A DNA stretch of 64,000 bases, taken from the NCBI GenBank assembly GCA_016791115.1, contig JAEUNL010000035.1, positions 90,828-154,827 of the forward strand, read 5' to 3'. How positions within the stretch are numbered: position 1 is the first letter of the stretch; each line of letters opens with the position of its first letter. The notes under the pieces are model-generated. The model was not told where the DNA came from. It was given only the letters and a program-made list of their open reading frames with translations, and searched no databases. This document shows, one piece after another, positions 9,858 through 19,605 of this stretch. A program made the position numbers and the translations under genes. Source of the stretch: Rhodocyclaceae bacterium (lineage in GTDB: Bacteria; Pseudomonadota; Gammaproteobacteria; Burkholderiales; Rhodocyclaceae).

Positions 9858-10823
9858 TCAGGCCGCGGCCTTGTCCGGATTTCTGCGCAGCATCCGCGCC
9901 AGCGTTTCGGCCAGGCGGTGAGGCTCGAACTTGGCGACGTACTCATCCACGCCCACCGAGCGGCCGAGATGCTGGTTGCTCATGCCGGACAGGGAGGAGT
10001 GCATGATGACCGGCACCCCGGCAAACCGCGGGTCGGTCTTGATCTTCTTGGTCAGGATGTAGCCGTCCATCTCCGGCATCTCCACGTCGGTGAGCACGAG
10101 CGCGACCGAGTCGCGCACGTTGCGCCCGTGGGAGATCGCGTAGTTCGCCACGCGGTCGAGTTCGTCCCAGGCCTGCCGCCCATTCACGGCGCCGTTGTAG
10201 GGCACCTTCATGGCATCGAGCGTTCTCTGGATCTGGCTCCTCGCGACGGAAGAGTCGTCGGCAAAGAACACGGTCGCGTTCTCCGCCTCGACCGGCTTGA
10301 TGTCCTTGAACATGTATTCGTCGTCGATGTTGGTCGTTTCGGCCAGAACCTTCTCGACGTCGAGCATCATCACCAGGCGATGGTCCGCCAGTTCGGTGAC
10401 TGCTGTGACGAGTCCGCCGAGATTCGCGGTCAGCATCTCCGGCGGAACCCGCATCTGCGACCAGTCGAGGCGCAGGATGGTATCGACAGCCTCGACCAGG
10501 AATCCCTGAATGTGGCCGTTGTACTCGGTCATGATCATCACCTCGCGCGGCGTTTCCGTCGCAACGCGGGCGTACTTGGCAAGATCCACGACGGGAACCA
10601 GGGATCCGCGCAGGCTGACCATGCCCTCCACCGAAGGCGGCATTTCGGGCGCAGCCGTGATTTCCGGCTTGCGCAGCACTTCCCGCACCTTGAACACGTT
10701 GATGCCGAACGTCTCGCGTCTGCCGGTACGGCTGTCCTGGCCGAGCGTGAAGAGCAGGATCTCCAGTTTGTTGGTGCCGGCCAGTCGTGTCCGGGCATCA
10801 ATGTTCTTGAGCAGTTCTGACAT
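9858..10823 (-). CDS. cheV: CheV: CheW-receiver hybrid coupling protein (copy 2)
   Basis: A 321-residue CheV with the same architecture as its neighbour: a CheW-like domain with an insert DSRTGRR before [13 protein letters not shown], and a receiver with phospho-acceptor in VLTDVEMPEMDG and a conserved VAKFEP region. It is the first gene of the operon cheV-cheV-cheY-cheZ-cheA-GspE-like-DUF3135. A sigma-28-like promoter lies 70 bases upstream (10893-10919), consistent with class III flagellar control. The two copies differ most in the insert and the C-terminus, so they may have diverged in receptor or kinase preference. Confidence 0.95.
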   Translation of the reverse strand: MSELLKNIDARTRLAGTNKLEILLFTLGQDSRTGRRETFGINVFKVREVLRKPEITAAPEMPPSVEGMVSLRGSLVPVVDLAKYARVATETPREVMIMTEYNGHIQGFLVEAVDTILRLDWSQMRVPPEMLTANLGGLVTAVTELADHRLVMMLDVEKVLAETTNIDDEYMFKDIKPVEAENATVFFADDSSVARSQIQRTLDAMKVPYNGAVNGRQAWDELDRVANYAISHGRNVRDSVALVLTDVEMPEMDGYILTKKIKTDPRFAGVPVIMHSSLSGMSNQHLGRSVGVDEYVAKFEPHRLAETLARMLRRNPDKAAA

Positions 10824-10892
10824 GTCTTACGCTCCAGGGCAGCGATATTCGTGGTTGCTTGGGGTCGCGTCGGGCACACCCGATCACTCCGA

Positions 10893-10919
10893 TTAACGGC
10901 GCGCCACTGGCGCACTTGA
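10893..10919 (-). promoter_or_regulatory. Sigma-28 (FliA) promoter of the cheV-cheA operon
   Basis: On the minus strand TCAAGTGC, 11 bases, GCCGTTAA. The -10 matches GCCGATAA at 7 of 8 positions and the -35 shares TxAAGT with TAAAGTTT. It is 70 bases upstream of the cheV start and just beyond the terminator of the MCP gene. Confidence 0.65.
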
Positions 10920-10951
10920 GAATGGCGCAGCGTGAGCGACTTCACACTCCG

Positions 10952-10980
10952 GAAAGCAAAAGCGGCGCAATCAGCGCCGC
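10952..10980 (-). terminator. Rho-independent terminator after the classical MCP
   Basis: On the minus strand GCGGCGC, loop TGATT, GCGCCGC, then TTTTGCTTT. It lies 24 bases past the MCP stop at 11004, in the gap before cheV, so cheV starts a new transcription unit. Confidence 0.8.
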
Positions 10981-11003
10981 CCTTCCGACAGGGTGCGCGT
11001 CTC

Positions 11004-13025
11004 TCACACCTTGAAGCGCGAGGCCATCGCGTCCAGATCGACCGCGAGGCCGCGAAGATTGCTCGCCTCGGCAGCGACGCTGCGGACCGCGAGCGCGGAC
11101 TCCTCGGCCATCTGGGCGATCGACTCCACCCGCTGCGCCATGTCGTGTGCCGTCGTGTCCTGTTCCCGCACCGACGATGCGATCTCGCTCATGCCATGGC
11201 CGGTACGTTCCACCGCTTCGCGCGCCATACCGAAGCTGGCGGCAACGTCCGACAACCTCTGGCGTGTGCTCTCGAGCTGGGACCGCCCGCGTGCGAGGGC
11301 CAGTTCGACATCGCCCGAGCGTTCGCCCAGAGTGCGCGTAACCTCGTCGATGCCGTTTGCCGCGCCCGCCGACTTTTCCGCCAGCTTTCGCACTTCGTCC
11401 GCAACGACGGCAAATCCCCGCCCCTGTTCTCCGGCGCGCGCGGCCTCGATGGCTGCGTTCAGCGCGAGGAGATTGGTCTGTTCCGCGATGTCCTTGACCT
11501 CCTGGGTAAGCTGGCTGATCGCACGGCTGCTTGAAACGAAGCCGCCGATCGAAGCGGAAAGTTCGGCAATCGCCGCGTTTATGCTCTCGACGCCGTGCAC
11601 AACCTCATCGGCACTGGCGGCCCCCTTGTCCGTGGCATCACGGCTGGCGTCGGAAAGCTGATTCACCTGCCCGGCGTAGTCGGCGACATGGCTGATACTG
11701 ACCGTCACCTCCTCGACCGCGGCTGCAACCGCGGCCGAAGATTCGCTTTGCGTCTCGGCCGATTCGCGGATCTGGACCGTCGCCGCTGCCAGCACGTCCG
11801 CCCCCTGCGCGATGCTCGACGCGTTCCCCTTGAGATTCCGGACCAAGGCAGACAGGGACTGCGCCATCGAATTGAACCCGGTCGCGATGTCCAACATCTC
11901 ATCGCGCGTTCCGGGTTCGACACGCGCCGTCAGGTCGCCGTCGGCCAGACGCCGGGTTCCCGCGTTCAATGCCGCAATCGCCTCATGCTGCGACTTCCAC
12001 GCGCCCACGCCGAGCCAACCAAGCACGAGGATCGCCACCAAACCGATCACCGCATCGACCAGGATTCGGTTCCGGATCACGCCCGCGTCGTGAGACAGCG
12101 AAGCCCCAAGCGAATCCAGCGCCGTCTGGGCGAACTCGCCGCCGATATCGACCGGCCGCGAAGCGATCGCGAACAACTCCGCGGGCGAAATCGCAAATCG
12201 CTGCTCCACCAGATTCTCCTTCATGGCCTGTGCGAGCTCCCCGGTTGCAACCGTCTGGCGCTGATCGATCTCGCGCAGCCGGGTTATGTCGACCCGGCCG
12301 GCACGGGCAACGGCATCCAGCAGCCGCACGAGCCTATCGTGTGCAAGTTGCGCCTGCCCGCTATACAGCGACAACTCGAGCAACTCGGCAGACGTTGCCG
12401 CCTTGCGCGAAGCCATGCCGACGGCACGCGCCCTCAGCCGGCCGTTAGACTCGTTCATCAGCGGAAGGTAGTTGACGACCATGTCGACCAGTTGGAACGA
12501 CTCGAAATTCGGATCGAGCAGCAGCTGCGACGACTCCGCCGTATCCCTCATCAACCGGATTGCCTGATCGATCGCCGCATCGTGTCGCGCGAGGCTGGTT
12601 CGTACATCCAACCCGGCGACATCGTTCTTCAGCGCGGTCCACTGCTGCCCCAATCGGGCACTGAACTTGTCGTGACCGAGGAGGTGTTCGTTGGTTCGCC
12701 CGATCGAATCGAGCCTTCCCCATGCCGCATCTGCGTCGGCTGCCGCCTTGGTCAAATGCTCCTGAGCCCCCTTGTCGCCGTTCAGCATCGCGTTGGCCCG
12801 CCCGCGATGCCGCTGCATGGCGCCCGTCATTTCGTTGAGCGCCCTCAGATAAGCCAGCCCGACCTGCTCCGAGTTAGCCTGGGAAAGCTGGGAGAACATC
12901 TGCGACATCGCCTGGAACATCAGGATCGAGCAGACAGCGAGGGCAACCGCGCCCATCAGCGCCATCTTCATGCTGAAGCGCAAGCGATTCATCAGCTTGA
13001 TTGCCGGGCCAAGAACTGGATTCAT
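11004..13025 (-). CDS. Methyl-accepting chemotaxis protein (periplasmic sensor, HAMP)
   Basis: A 673-residue transmembrane chemoreceptor. An N-terminal membrane segment ([17 protein letters not shown]) is followed by a long helical periplasmic region of about 290 residues, a second membrane segment ([18 protein letters not shown]), a HAMP region ([18 protein letters not shown]) and the signalling domain with tip [20 protein letters not shown]. The periplasmic part looks like a four-helix-bundle or helical-bimodular sensor; its ligand is unknown. The ATG at 13025 is chosen because AGGGGA lies 7 bases upstream. It ends in ASRFKV, with no CheR pentapeptide. A terminator follows and a possible sigma-28 site precedes it. 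Confidence 0.93.
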   Translation of the reverse strand: MNPVLGPAIKLMNRLRFSMKMALMGAVALAVCSILMFQAMSQMFSQLSQANSEQVGLAYLRALNEMTGAMQRHRGRANAMLNGDKGAQEHLTKAAADADAAWGRLDSIGRTNEHLLGHDKFSARLGQQWTALKNDVAGLDVRTSLARHDAAIDQAIRLMRDTAESSQLLLDPNFESFQLVDMVVNYLPLMNESNGRLRARAVGMASRKAATSAELLELSLYSGQAQLAHDRLVRLLDAVARAGRVDITRLREIDQRQTVATGELAQAMKENLVEQRFAISPAELFAIASRPVDIGGEFAQTALDSLGASLSHDAGVIRNRILVDAVIGLVAILVLGWLGVGAWKSQHEAIAALNAGTRRLADGDLTARVEPGTRDEMLDIATGFNSMAQSLSALVRNLKGNASSIAQGADVLAAATVQIRESAETQSESSAAVAAAVEEVTVSISHVADYAGQVNQLSDASRDATDKGAASADEVVHGVESINAAIAELSASIGGFVSSSRAISQLTQEVKDIAEQTNLLALNAAIEAARAGEQGRGFAVVADEVRKLAEKSAGAANGIDEVTRTLGERSGDVELALARGRSQLESTRQRLSDVAASFGMAREAVERTGHGMSEIASSVREQDTTAHDMAQRVESIAQMAEESALAVRSVAAEASNLRGLAVDLDAMASRFKV

Positions 13026-13378
13026 CTGCATTTCCCCTGATCGGAATCCGGCATGAGCGCATGCGCGGATGTTTGACATATGCAGTATTTACGGCACCCC
13101 GAGGGGATTTCCTTAAACGATGTCGGCGCTACCCCGGCATCTTTCAGAATCCGCGCAGGGAGTACGGCGGAAAGCACAGCCGCCGCGCGGCTGCTTAGGG
13201 ACTGCAGGTCGAATAACCGGGAAAGGACCCCATCTGCGCGCCCGGCCGCCGAACGGCCGACAGCCGCCTCGCAACCGTTGGCAGGGGTTGGAATGCCCGG
13301 ACTGTATTGGCGGGCATGGGGTCAGCCAGACGCCATATCCGGCGTCCTTAGCATGCAGGGCGGTTCGGCCGAGGCGAA
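13026..13378. other. 353-base gap between STAS gene and MCP
   Basis: I see no gene here. It holds the possible sigma-28 site at 13088-13115 and two hairpins: ATGCCCG/CGGGCAT at 13293-13317 and GACGCC/GGCGTC at 13329-13346. The hairpins lie just past the STAS stop but lack a T tract, so they may be a weak terminator or only chance structure. Confidence 0.5.
13088..13115 (-). promoter_or_regulatory. Possible sigma-28 promoter of the classical MCP
   Basis: On the minus strand TAAGGAAA, 12 bases, GCCGTAAA. The -10 matches 6 of 8 consensus positions and the -35 keeps TAA-x-G. It is about 65 bases upstream of the MCP start. Weaker than the sites before motA and cheV. Confidence 0.4.
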
Positions 13379-13684
13379 TCAGCTGATGGGAAAGAGTTTC
13401 CCGAAGTTGGCGATGTCGAGCACCTTGCGCACCGCGTCATTGACCCCCGAGAGGACGACGCTTCTGTTGGTGCTGCGTGCCTTGTCGCGAAGCATCAGCA
13501 GCATGCCCAGCGCCGAACTGTCGAGATAGGCGACACGGCTCATCTCGATGGTGACGTTATCTATGCCCTGCAACCCGAGCGCGCGCTCCATCGCGTTACG
13601 AAATTCGCGATGAGCATTGAAATCGAAACGGCCATTGAGCTGGATGACTGCACTCTTGTCCCGGGTGACGACGTTTGCGTCCAT
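13379..13684 (-). CDS. STAS-domain protein (anti-sigma antagonist-like)
   Basis: A 101-residue single STAS domain. It has the conserved loop YLDSSALGMLLMLRDKA with the Ser pair that anti-sigma-factor antagonists use as phosphorylation site. No partner kinase or phosphatase (RsbW/RsbU type) is seen nearby. It lies 94 bases downstream of cheB on the same strand, at the end of the che operon. In several proteobacteria a STAS protein sits in chemotaxis or flagellar clusters, but its role here cannot be told from sequence. The ATG at 13684 gives the normal family length. Confidence 0.88.
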   Translation of the reverse strand: MDANVVTRDKSAVIQLNGRFDFNAHREFRNAMERALGLQGIDNVTIEMSRVAYLDSSALGMLLMLRDKARSTNRSVVLSGVNDAVRKVLDIANFGKLFPIS

Positions 13685-13778
13685 TCTTCATCTCCACTTG
13701 CTTCGCCTGCCGAATTTACGGCAGGGACGGAGTTCTCTTGAGAAAAGCTGCTGGGATCGATGATCGGCAACGCCGGGC

Positions 13779-14858
13779 TCAGGCCCGAGCGGCCATCCGT
13801 TCGCGCGGGCTGAGGGCCGCCAGTATCCGGCCCGATACGTCCGACAAGGCCACGCATTCGTGCACGGCGCCAACGGATACCGCCTCGCGCGGCATGCCAT
13901 ACACGACACACGTCGCCTCGTTCTGCACGATGTTGTAACCGCCAGCCTTGCGAATCGCGAGCATTCCCTTCGCGCCGTCCTTGCCCATGCCAGTGAGCAG
14001 TGCGGCGATCACTCGATCTCGAGCATGCTCCGCAACCGACTCGAATAGCACGTCGACCGACGGTCTGTGCCGATTGACCGGCGGCCCGGATGAGAGTTCG
14101 CATACATACTCTCCGCCCCGTCGGCGCACGAGGAGGTGCGAGTGCCCGGGTGCCAGGTAGGCATGGCCGGCCTCGATCCGGTCACCGTGCTCCGCTTCCT
14201 TCACCCGCACGCGGCACAAGCCATCGAGCCGCTTGGCAAACGAAGGTGTGAAGGCTTCGGGCATGTGTTGAACGATGACGATGCCAGGCGAGTTCTCGGG
14301 CATTCCCGACAGCACGGACTTGATAGCTTCGGTACCGCCGGTCGATGCCCCGATCGCGATTAGCTTTCCCGCCAGACCGCGCGACTCCAGGGCCAGCGGC
14401 TTGGGTTCGGGTTGGCGCGCCGCGGTCACGGGCGGGGACTGTGAAGCGGTTACGCGGTGGCGCGCCGAATAAGCAACCCGGATCTTGTCGCAGATCTCGA
14501 TCGCGTAATCCCCCAGGCCATTGCCAAGATCGACCCGGGGCTTCGAAACATAGTCCACCGCGCCCAGTTCCAAGGCGCGAAGGGTCGCATCGGAACCGCG
14601 GGCGGTCAGCGACGAGATCATGACAACCGGCGTCGGGCGCAGGCGCATCAGGCGCTCGAGAAACTCCAGCCCGTCCATCTTCGGCATCTCGATATCAAGG
14701 GTAATCACGTCCGGGTTGGATTTCTTGATCATCTCGCGTGCCTCGAGGGGATCAGGGGCAACTGCCACGACCTCCATGTCGGACGCGCTATTGATGACTT
14801 CAGTCAGGAGCGCTCGCATCAGCGCCGAATCGTCGATGATCAGTACCTTGATCTTCAC
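13779..14858 (-). CDS. cheB: Chemotaxis methylesterase/deamidase CheB
   Basis: A 359-residue response-regulated methylesterase that removes methyl groups from receptors. The receiver domain has IIDD and phospho-acceptor Asp55 ([12 protein letters not shown]). A linker of about 45 residues is followed by the esterase domain with [12 protein letters not shown] (catalytic Ser), [13 protein letters not shown] (His) and [11 protein letters not shown] (Asp). A GTG start at 14858 (giving [10 protein letters not shown]) is preferred to an upstream TTG because GCGGAGG lies just before it. It follows cheD with a 44-base gap, forming cheR-cheD-cheB. Confidence 0.96.
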   Translation of the reverse strand: MKIKVLIIDDSALMRALLTEVINSASDMEVVAVAPDPLEAREMIKKSNPDVITLDIEMPKMDGLEFLERLMRLRPTPVVMISSLTARGSDATLRALELGAVDYVSKPRVDLGNGLGDYAIEICDKIRVAYSARHRVTASQSPPVTAARQPEPKPLALESRGLAGKLIAIGASTGGTEAIKSVLSGMPENSPGIVIVQHMPEAFTPSFAKRLDGLCRVRVKEAEHGDRIEAGHAYLAPGHSHLLVRRRGGEYVCELSSGPPVNRHRPSVDVLFESVAEHARDRVIAALLTGMGKDGAKGMLAIRKAGGYNIVQNEATCVVYGMPREAVSVGAVHECVALSDVSGRILAALSPRERMAARA

Positions 14859-14902
14859 GGGAACCTCCGCAATACCTTGCAATGCACCGGGCGGGCCGGG
14901 CT

Positions 14903-15526
14903 TCAGACAAACAGTTCCACATCGCCCGAGATCGGCTTCTGCTTCAGGCGACGCGCATACTCAGACTCGCGCTTCGCCAGGGTGTCGTTCTGGACGTGGA
15001 TCAGTTTCTTCATGAGTACACGGCCCGAAACCGGAAAGTAGTAGAGCTTTCTCGGATAAACATCGAGCAGATCGCTCGCCGCAATCGGAATGCCCTCGGT
15101 TCGCAGGTACTCGATCGCGAAGCTCGCATTTCGCTCGCCCACCTGCGAGGAAGTCAGCGACGACATGACGGCTCCGCCACCGAAGATCTTTGCCTCGAGC
15201 TGCGAACGCCTGGCGCCCATCTTGAGCAGGTGGTTGACCAACACTTCCATCGCGAAGCCACCGTATCGCGCGGATCCGCCCTTGTCTTCCCCCCCCTCCG
15301 GGAGCATGAAGTGATTCATGCCGCCAATGCCTTTCTCGCGATCGCGGATGCACGCCGAGATGCAGGAACCGAGCACGGTCACGAGCACCATCTCCTGACG
15401 CGTGACGAAATACTCCCCTGGGAGAATCTTGACTGCGGAGGACTTGAGGACCCGATCGTAATAGCGGTTGGTCGCCAGATGCTCGTGCAGAACGTCGTCG
15501 TCAGCGAACTCTGTCCGCGCGTTCAT
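14903..15526 (-). CDS. cheD: Chemoreceptor glutamine deamidase CheD
   Basis: A 207-residue deamidase that converts receptor glutamines to glutamate and can also bind CheC-type partners. The catalytic trio is visible: TVLGSC (Thr, Cys) and GGMNHFMLP (His). Length is at the upper end of the family because of a C-terminal extension ending GDVELFV. The same GD-[IV]-ELF ending closes the MCP-like protein at 22203-23414. The start overlaps the cheR stop by 26 bases, so the two are translationally coupled. Confidence 0.95.
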   Translation of the reverse strand: MNARTEFADDDVLHEHLATNRYYDRVLKSSAVKILPGEYFVTRQEMVLVTVLGSCISACIRDREKGIGGMNHFMLPEGGEDKGGSARYGGFAMEVLVNHLLKMGARRSQLEAKIFGGGAVMSSLTSSQVGERNASFAIEYLRTEGIPIAASDLLDVYPRKLYYFPVSGRVLMKKLIHVQNDTLAKRESEYARRLKQKPISGDVELFV

Positions 15527-16376
15527 ATACTGTCCTTCCGAGCGATCGGAACAGATCGGCCGCGTGAGTAAATCCCTCGGAATGGCCGGCGAACAGCAGG
15601 CCGTCTTCCTTGAGCATGGGAACGAAGCGCGACAGGATCTTGTATTGGGTCGCCTTGTCGAAGTAGATCATCACGTTTCGACAGAAGATCGCATCGAGCG
15701 AACCCGGGACCGGCCAGTTCGGTTCCAGCAGGTTGATGCGCTGGAACTCGATCAGGCGTGCCAGTTCAGGACGCACTTTCGCCATCCCTGCCTGTCCGCC
15801 CGCTCCCTTGAGGAAGTACCGGGAAAGTCTTTGAGGATCGAGTCGCTCGACACGGTCCAGCGGGTACACACCGCGGCGGGCCTCGGCAAGGCAGTTCGTG
15901 TCGAGATCGCTCGCGATGATGTTCACAGGCGGATTCAGGGTGTCGAACGCTTCGGCCAAGGCGATGGCGATCGAGTAGGGCTCCTCACCGGTCGAACTTG
16001 CGCTGCACCAGATAGTGAGTCGGCGCTTGGACCATTTCTCCCGGATCTGCTTCTTCAGGATGTCGAAATGGTGTGCTTCACGGAAGAAGGAAGTCAGATT
16101 CGTGGTCAGCGCATTGACGAACGCCTCCCATTCCGGGTCGTTGGATCGTTCGAGACGGTTCAGGTACTGCGCGAAAGTGGCAGCACCGGTCGCCCGCAAA
16201 CGCCGGGCCAACCGGCTGTACACCATGTCCCGCTTGATAGGCGCAAGGGCAATGCCGGCGTGTTCGTAGATCATCTTGCGCACACGTTCGAAATCCGCAG
16301 CAGTGAATTCGAACTCGCGCGGCGGAGGCGCGACGCCTGCACCGTGCTGGAACGCCGCCTGGCTCGAAACACTCAT
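15501..16376 (-). CDS. cheR: Chemotaxis methyltransferase CheR
   Basis: A 291-residue SAM-dependent methyltransferase that methylates receptor glutamates. The N-terminal helical domain is followed by NLTSFFRE, the SAM loop WCSASSTGEEPYSIAI, an acidic ASDLDTNCL strand and the FCRNVMIYF signature. The beta subdomain that binds receptor pentapeptides is present in the central region. The upstream PAS-type MCP ends in EEWEEF, a fitting tether for this enzyme. It is followed directly by cheD (overlap 26 bases). Confidence 0.96.
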   Translation of the reverse strand: MSVSSQAAFQHGAGVAPPPREFEFTAADFERVRKMIYEHAGIALAPIKRDMVYSRLARRLRATGAATFAQYLNRLERSNDPEWEAFVNALTTNLTSFFREAHHFDILKKQIREKWSKRRLTIWCSASSTGEEPYSIAIALAEAFDTLNPPVNIIASDLDTNCLAEARRGVYPLDRVERLDPQRLSRYFLKGAGGQAGMAKVRPELARLIEFQRINLLEPNWPVPGSLDAIFCRNVMIYFDKATQYKILSRFVPMLKEDGLLFAGHSEGFTHAADLFRSLGRTVYERADRVR

Positions 16377-16520
16377 GGCCTATCCCCCCATCCAGCCTCG
16401 CACGTGAGGTTGGCGATTGGCTCCTGGCCATCACCCGCCGTGCGGGCATCCATCGTGGAGCCACGTTTGCCCTGACGCCTCATATGTTCCGTTCCGGAGT
16501 TTGGTTGTTCTTGTTGCGTT

Positions 16521-16544
16521 CCGGTTTCCGTTTCAGGAAACCGG
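16521..16544. repeat. Intercistronic hairpin between PAS-MCP and cheR
   Basis: CCGGTTTCC, 6-base loop, GGAAACCGG: a perfect 9-bp stem in the 218-base gap between the MCP stop and the cheR start. No T tract follows on either strand, so it is more likely an RNA-stability or attenuation element than a strong terminator. Confidence 0.5.
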
Positions 16545-16594
16545 TTGCTTCCGATCATTCACGCGGTGCTCGAAGCGCAGACGGCGGCGGGATC

Positions 16595-18910
16595 TCAGAA
16601 CTCTTCCCACTCCTCTTCCGCTCCGGCCGAAGGCGAGTTCGCAACCTTCTTGACCTTCGGCACCGCGCCTGCGCGGGCCGGCTTCTCGTTGCGCTTCGGT
16701 CCGGCCCCTTGCGACTTCTCGCCCGGCTTTCCGAACGGCGGCCGCGATACATTGCTGGCACGATTCGGCCCGCGGCGCTCGGCGCCCGACCATGCCTGGA
16801 CGTCCTCGGCATCGTCCGCGAGACGGAACATGCTGACCGACTGGACCAGGGACGACACTTGTTCCTCGAGGCTCTCGGACGCCGCCGCGGCCTGTTCCAC
16901 GAGAGCCGCGTTCTGCTGGGTAACGTCGTCCATCTGCGTGATGGCCTGGTTGACCTGCTCGATGCCAGCACTCTGTTCCTGCGATGCGGCACTGATCTCG
17001 GACATGATGTCGGTCACGCGACGAACCGCCGAAACAATCTCGTCCATCGTCTCGCCTGCCTTGCCGACGAGGCCCGAACCCGCGTTCACCTTGTCGACCG
17101 AATCGGAGATGAGTGCCTTGATTTCCTTGGCCGCCGCAGCACTGCGCTGAGCAAGATTGCGCACCTCGGTTGCCACGACTGCGAATCCGCGCCCCTGCTC
17201 TCCGGCACGCGCAGCCTCGACTGCAGCATTCAGGGCAAGTATATTGGTCTGGAAGGCGATACCGTCGATGACGCCGATGATGTCGGAAATCTTCTTCGAC
17301 GATTCAGAGATACCGTTCATGGTGACGACGACCTGACGCACGACGTCGCCGCCCCGCACCGCCACGTCGGAAGCGCCCGCAGCAAGCTGATTGGCCCGGC
17401 TCGCGTTGTCAGCGTTCTGCTTGACGGTGGAGGTCAGTTCTTCCATCGAACTGGCGGTCTCTTCGAGGCTGGATGCCTGATTTTCGGTACGCGCCGACAG
17501 ATCGGCGTTGCCCTGCGCGATCTCCTTCGATGCGGTGCTGATTACTTCGGAAGCATCCTTTACCTGCCCGACCACCGTCGCCATGTTCTCGACCAGCGCA
17601 TTGACACCTTCGCACAGATCGGCGATCGAACCGGACTTGCCCTCCATCGAGATGCGCTGCGCCAGATCGCCTTCCTGCGCCGCACCGACGACCGCCTGAG
17701 TCTGCTCGACGGCGTCCTGCAGTGCCTGCGCGGCGCGTTTCTCCTTCGTAACGTCAAGCGCAATCTTCACCACCTTGACCACTCGGCCCATCTCGTCCTT
17801 GACGGAGGAATAGACCGCCTGAATCCATACTTCTTCGCCCGATTTCGCGACACGCTTGAATACATCGACGAACGACTTGCCGCTCTTCAGTTCGGCCCAG
17901 AAATCCGCATAGGCCGAGGTGGCCGAGAAGGTGGGATCGACAAACATTCGATGGTGCTTGCCAACGATCTCGTCAAGCCGATAGCCGACAACCTGCAGAA
18001 AATTGCTGTTGGCGTGCAGAATATTGCCACTCGTATCGAACTCGATATAGGCGAAGGATGCATCGATTGCGTCGAGCACGCCTTTCATGTTGTGCCGCTC
18101 GATCTCGGTCGCAGTGATGTCGTAACGCACACCGAGATACTTCTTCGGTTTGCCGTTTTCGCCCATGATCGGTGCAATCACGGCATCGACGTAATACGGC
18201 GTGCCGTCCTTCGCGCGATTCTTGATCTTGCCGCGGAACATGCGACCGCGCCCGATCGTGCCCCACATCTCCTTGAACACTTCCTTCGGCATATCCGGGT
18301 GGCGCGTGATGTTGTGCGGACGACCGATCAGTTCGTCGCGGCCGAACTTCGAGATCTCGATGTACTTGTCGTTGACGGTCAGGATATCGCCCCGCAGGTC
18401 GGCGTACGACACGATGCTGGTCTCGTTCATGATGTCGCTGCGAACCTTAAGCTCCGCCTCGACCTCAAGGCCCTTGAGCCTAGATTCCGTGATGTCGCTG
18501 GCGATCTCGATCACCTTGCACGCCTTGCCTTCGGCATCGACCACCCCGCAGTAGCTCGCCTGCAGCCAAACCGTCTTGCCGTCGCGCCCGACGCGCTGAT
18601 ACTGGCCGCTTGCCGTCTCGCCGCGAGCGAGCTTGTCCCAGAAGATGCGGTAGTCCATGCCGGCCCGCTCTTCGGAGCCGACGAACATGCTGTGGTGCTG
18701 TCCCTGGACTTCGCCGAGCGTATAGCCGAACGCCGAAAGGAAATTGTCGTTGGCAGTCAGCAAACGGCCGTCGATGCCATATTCGGCAACCGCTTGCGAC
18801 CTGCCGATCGCCGCAAACTGGTTTCTCAGTAGCGTCAACTCGTCGTTTGCCGGGCCACCCAGGCTATCAACTGCACCGTCATTGCCGTTCTTGCGTTCCA
18901 TCGACCCCAC
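16595..18910 (-). CDS. Cytoplasmic PAS-type methyl-accepting protein with CheR/CheB tether
   Basis: A 771-residue receptor with no membrane segment. Three PAS domains lie at about 38-140, 155-270 and 280-395; each has the N-x-x-F/Y core (for example [17 protein letters not shown]). They are followed by a signalling domain with tip [20 protein letters not shown]. Such PAS receptors often bind haem or flavin and serve aerotaxis, but no ligand can be assigned from sequence. After a Pro/Lys-rich linker it ends EEEWEEF, which fits the x-W-x-x-F pentapeptide that docks CheR/CheB. A GTG start at 18910 is chosen since AAGGAG lies 6 bases upstream. It lies between cheW and cheR. Confidence 0.93.
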   Translation of the reverse strand: MGSMERKNGNDGAVDSLGGPANDELTLLRNQFAAIGRSQAVAEYGIDGRLLTANDNFLSAFGYTLGEVQGQHHSMFVGSEERAGMDYRIFWDKLARGETASGQYQRVGRDGKTVWLQASYCGVVDAEGKACKVIEIASDITESRLKGLEVEAELKVRSDIMNETSIVSYADLRGDILTVNDKYIEISKFGRDELIGRPHNITRHPDMPKEVFKEMWGTIGRGRMFRGKIKNRAKDGTPYYVDAVIAPIMGENGKPKKYLGVRYDITATEIERHNMKGVLDAIDASFAYIEFDTSGNILHANSNFLQVVGYRLDEIVGKHHRMFVDPTFSATSAYADFWAELKSGKSFVDVFKRVAKSGEEVWIQAVYSSVKDEMGRVVKVVKIALDVTKEKRAAQALQDAVEQTQAVVGAAQEGDLAQRISMEGKSGSIADLCEGVNALVENMATVVGQVKDASEVISTASKEIAQGNADLSARTENQASSLEETASSMEELTSTVKQNADNASRANQLAAGASDVAVRGGDVVRQVVVTMNGISESSKKISDIIGVIDGIAFQTNILALNAAVEAARAGEQGRGFAVVATEVRNLAQRSAAAAKEIKALISDSVDKVNAGSGLVGKAGETMDEIVSAVRRVTDIMSEISAASQEQSAGIEQVNQAITQMDDVTQQNAALVEQAAAASESLEEQVSSLVQSVSMFRLADDAEDVQAWSGAERRGPNRASNVSRPPFGKPGEKSQGAGPKRNEKPARAGAVPKVKKVANSPSAGAEEEWEEF

Positions 18911-19022
18911 GATTGACTCCTTCCGTCTCTCTTGATCAGCTTTATCAGCGTTTGATTTCAGCGCTGCACGCCTGGCGCGTGCGAAGTTATTGTTCCGCCG
19001 GCACCCAGTGCCGATTCCATGC

Positions 19023-19535
19023 CTATTGCAGGACCCGTTCGTCCGCGAGCCCCATGTCGCGGCTGAGCATCAACCGCTCGATGTCGATCAGAATGAGCAT
19101 CCGATCTGCCAGCGTGCCTATGCCGGTGATGTAGTCGGTGCCGCTCGTGCCGGAGAATTGCGGCGCCTCCTTGATCTGTTCCGATTCCAGGGTGATGACG
19201 TCCGAAACGCTGTCCACCACCATGCCGACCACACGTCCCGACACGTTCAGGATGATCACCACGGTGAACTCGTTGTATTCCACCTTGCCGAGATTGAATT
19301 TGATGCGCATGTCCACGATCGGAACGATCACGCCGCGCAGGTTGATCACGCCTTTGATGAAGGCTGGCGTGTTCGCGATGGTCGTAACGACGTCATAGCC
19401 CCGGATCTCCTGGACCTTGAGAATGTCGATCGCGTACTCCTCTACGCCGAGGGCAAACGTGAGGAATTCCTGCGCGCCGGCCTCTGCCGGAACCGGATCG
19501 TTCCGTACGGCCGTTGTAGGGTTCGATTGCAGCAT
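19023..19535 (-). CDS. cheW: Chemotaxis coupling protein CheW
   Basis: A 170-residue adaptor linking receptors to CheA. The CheW fold is shown by [39 protein letters not shown] and [10 protein letters not shown]. The ATG at 19535 has GGAG 6 bases upstream; a longer frame overlapping the cheA stop is not supported. It lies 70 bases after the 726-residue cheA and before the PAS-type MCP, so these three probably form one array core. Confidence 0.96.
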   Translation of the reverse strand: MLQSNPTTAVRNDPVPAEAGAQEFLTFALGVEEYAIDILKVQEIRGYDVVTTIANTPAFIKGVINLRGVIVPIVDMRIKFNLGKVEYNEFTVVIILNVSGRVVGMVVDSVSDVITLESEQIKEAPQFSGTSGTDYITGIGTLADRMLILIDIERLMLSRDMGLADERVLQ

Positions 19536-19605
19536 CACTGTCTCCGTTTCGGGGTTCCCGAACGCTTTACGGTTCGATTGAGGCGATTCTTTAGGGCGGG
19601 TCGCG

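Noticed and set aside
615..12000. Very long plus-strand open frames (for example 615-2252, 2985-6302, 5465-7423, 11595-13040)
   Set aside because: They are antisense shadows of GC-rich real genes; the products are Arg/His-rich, have no domains and lack ribosome-binding sites.
18942..18970. Possible sigma-28 -10 (TTATCAGC on plus strand) upstream of the PAS-MCP
   Set aside because: No -35 at the right spacing was found; the gene is likely read with cheA-cheW.
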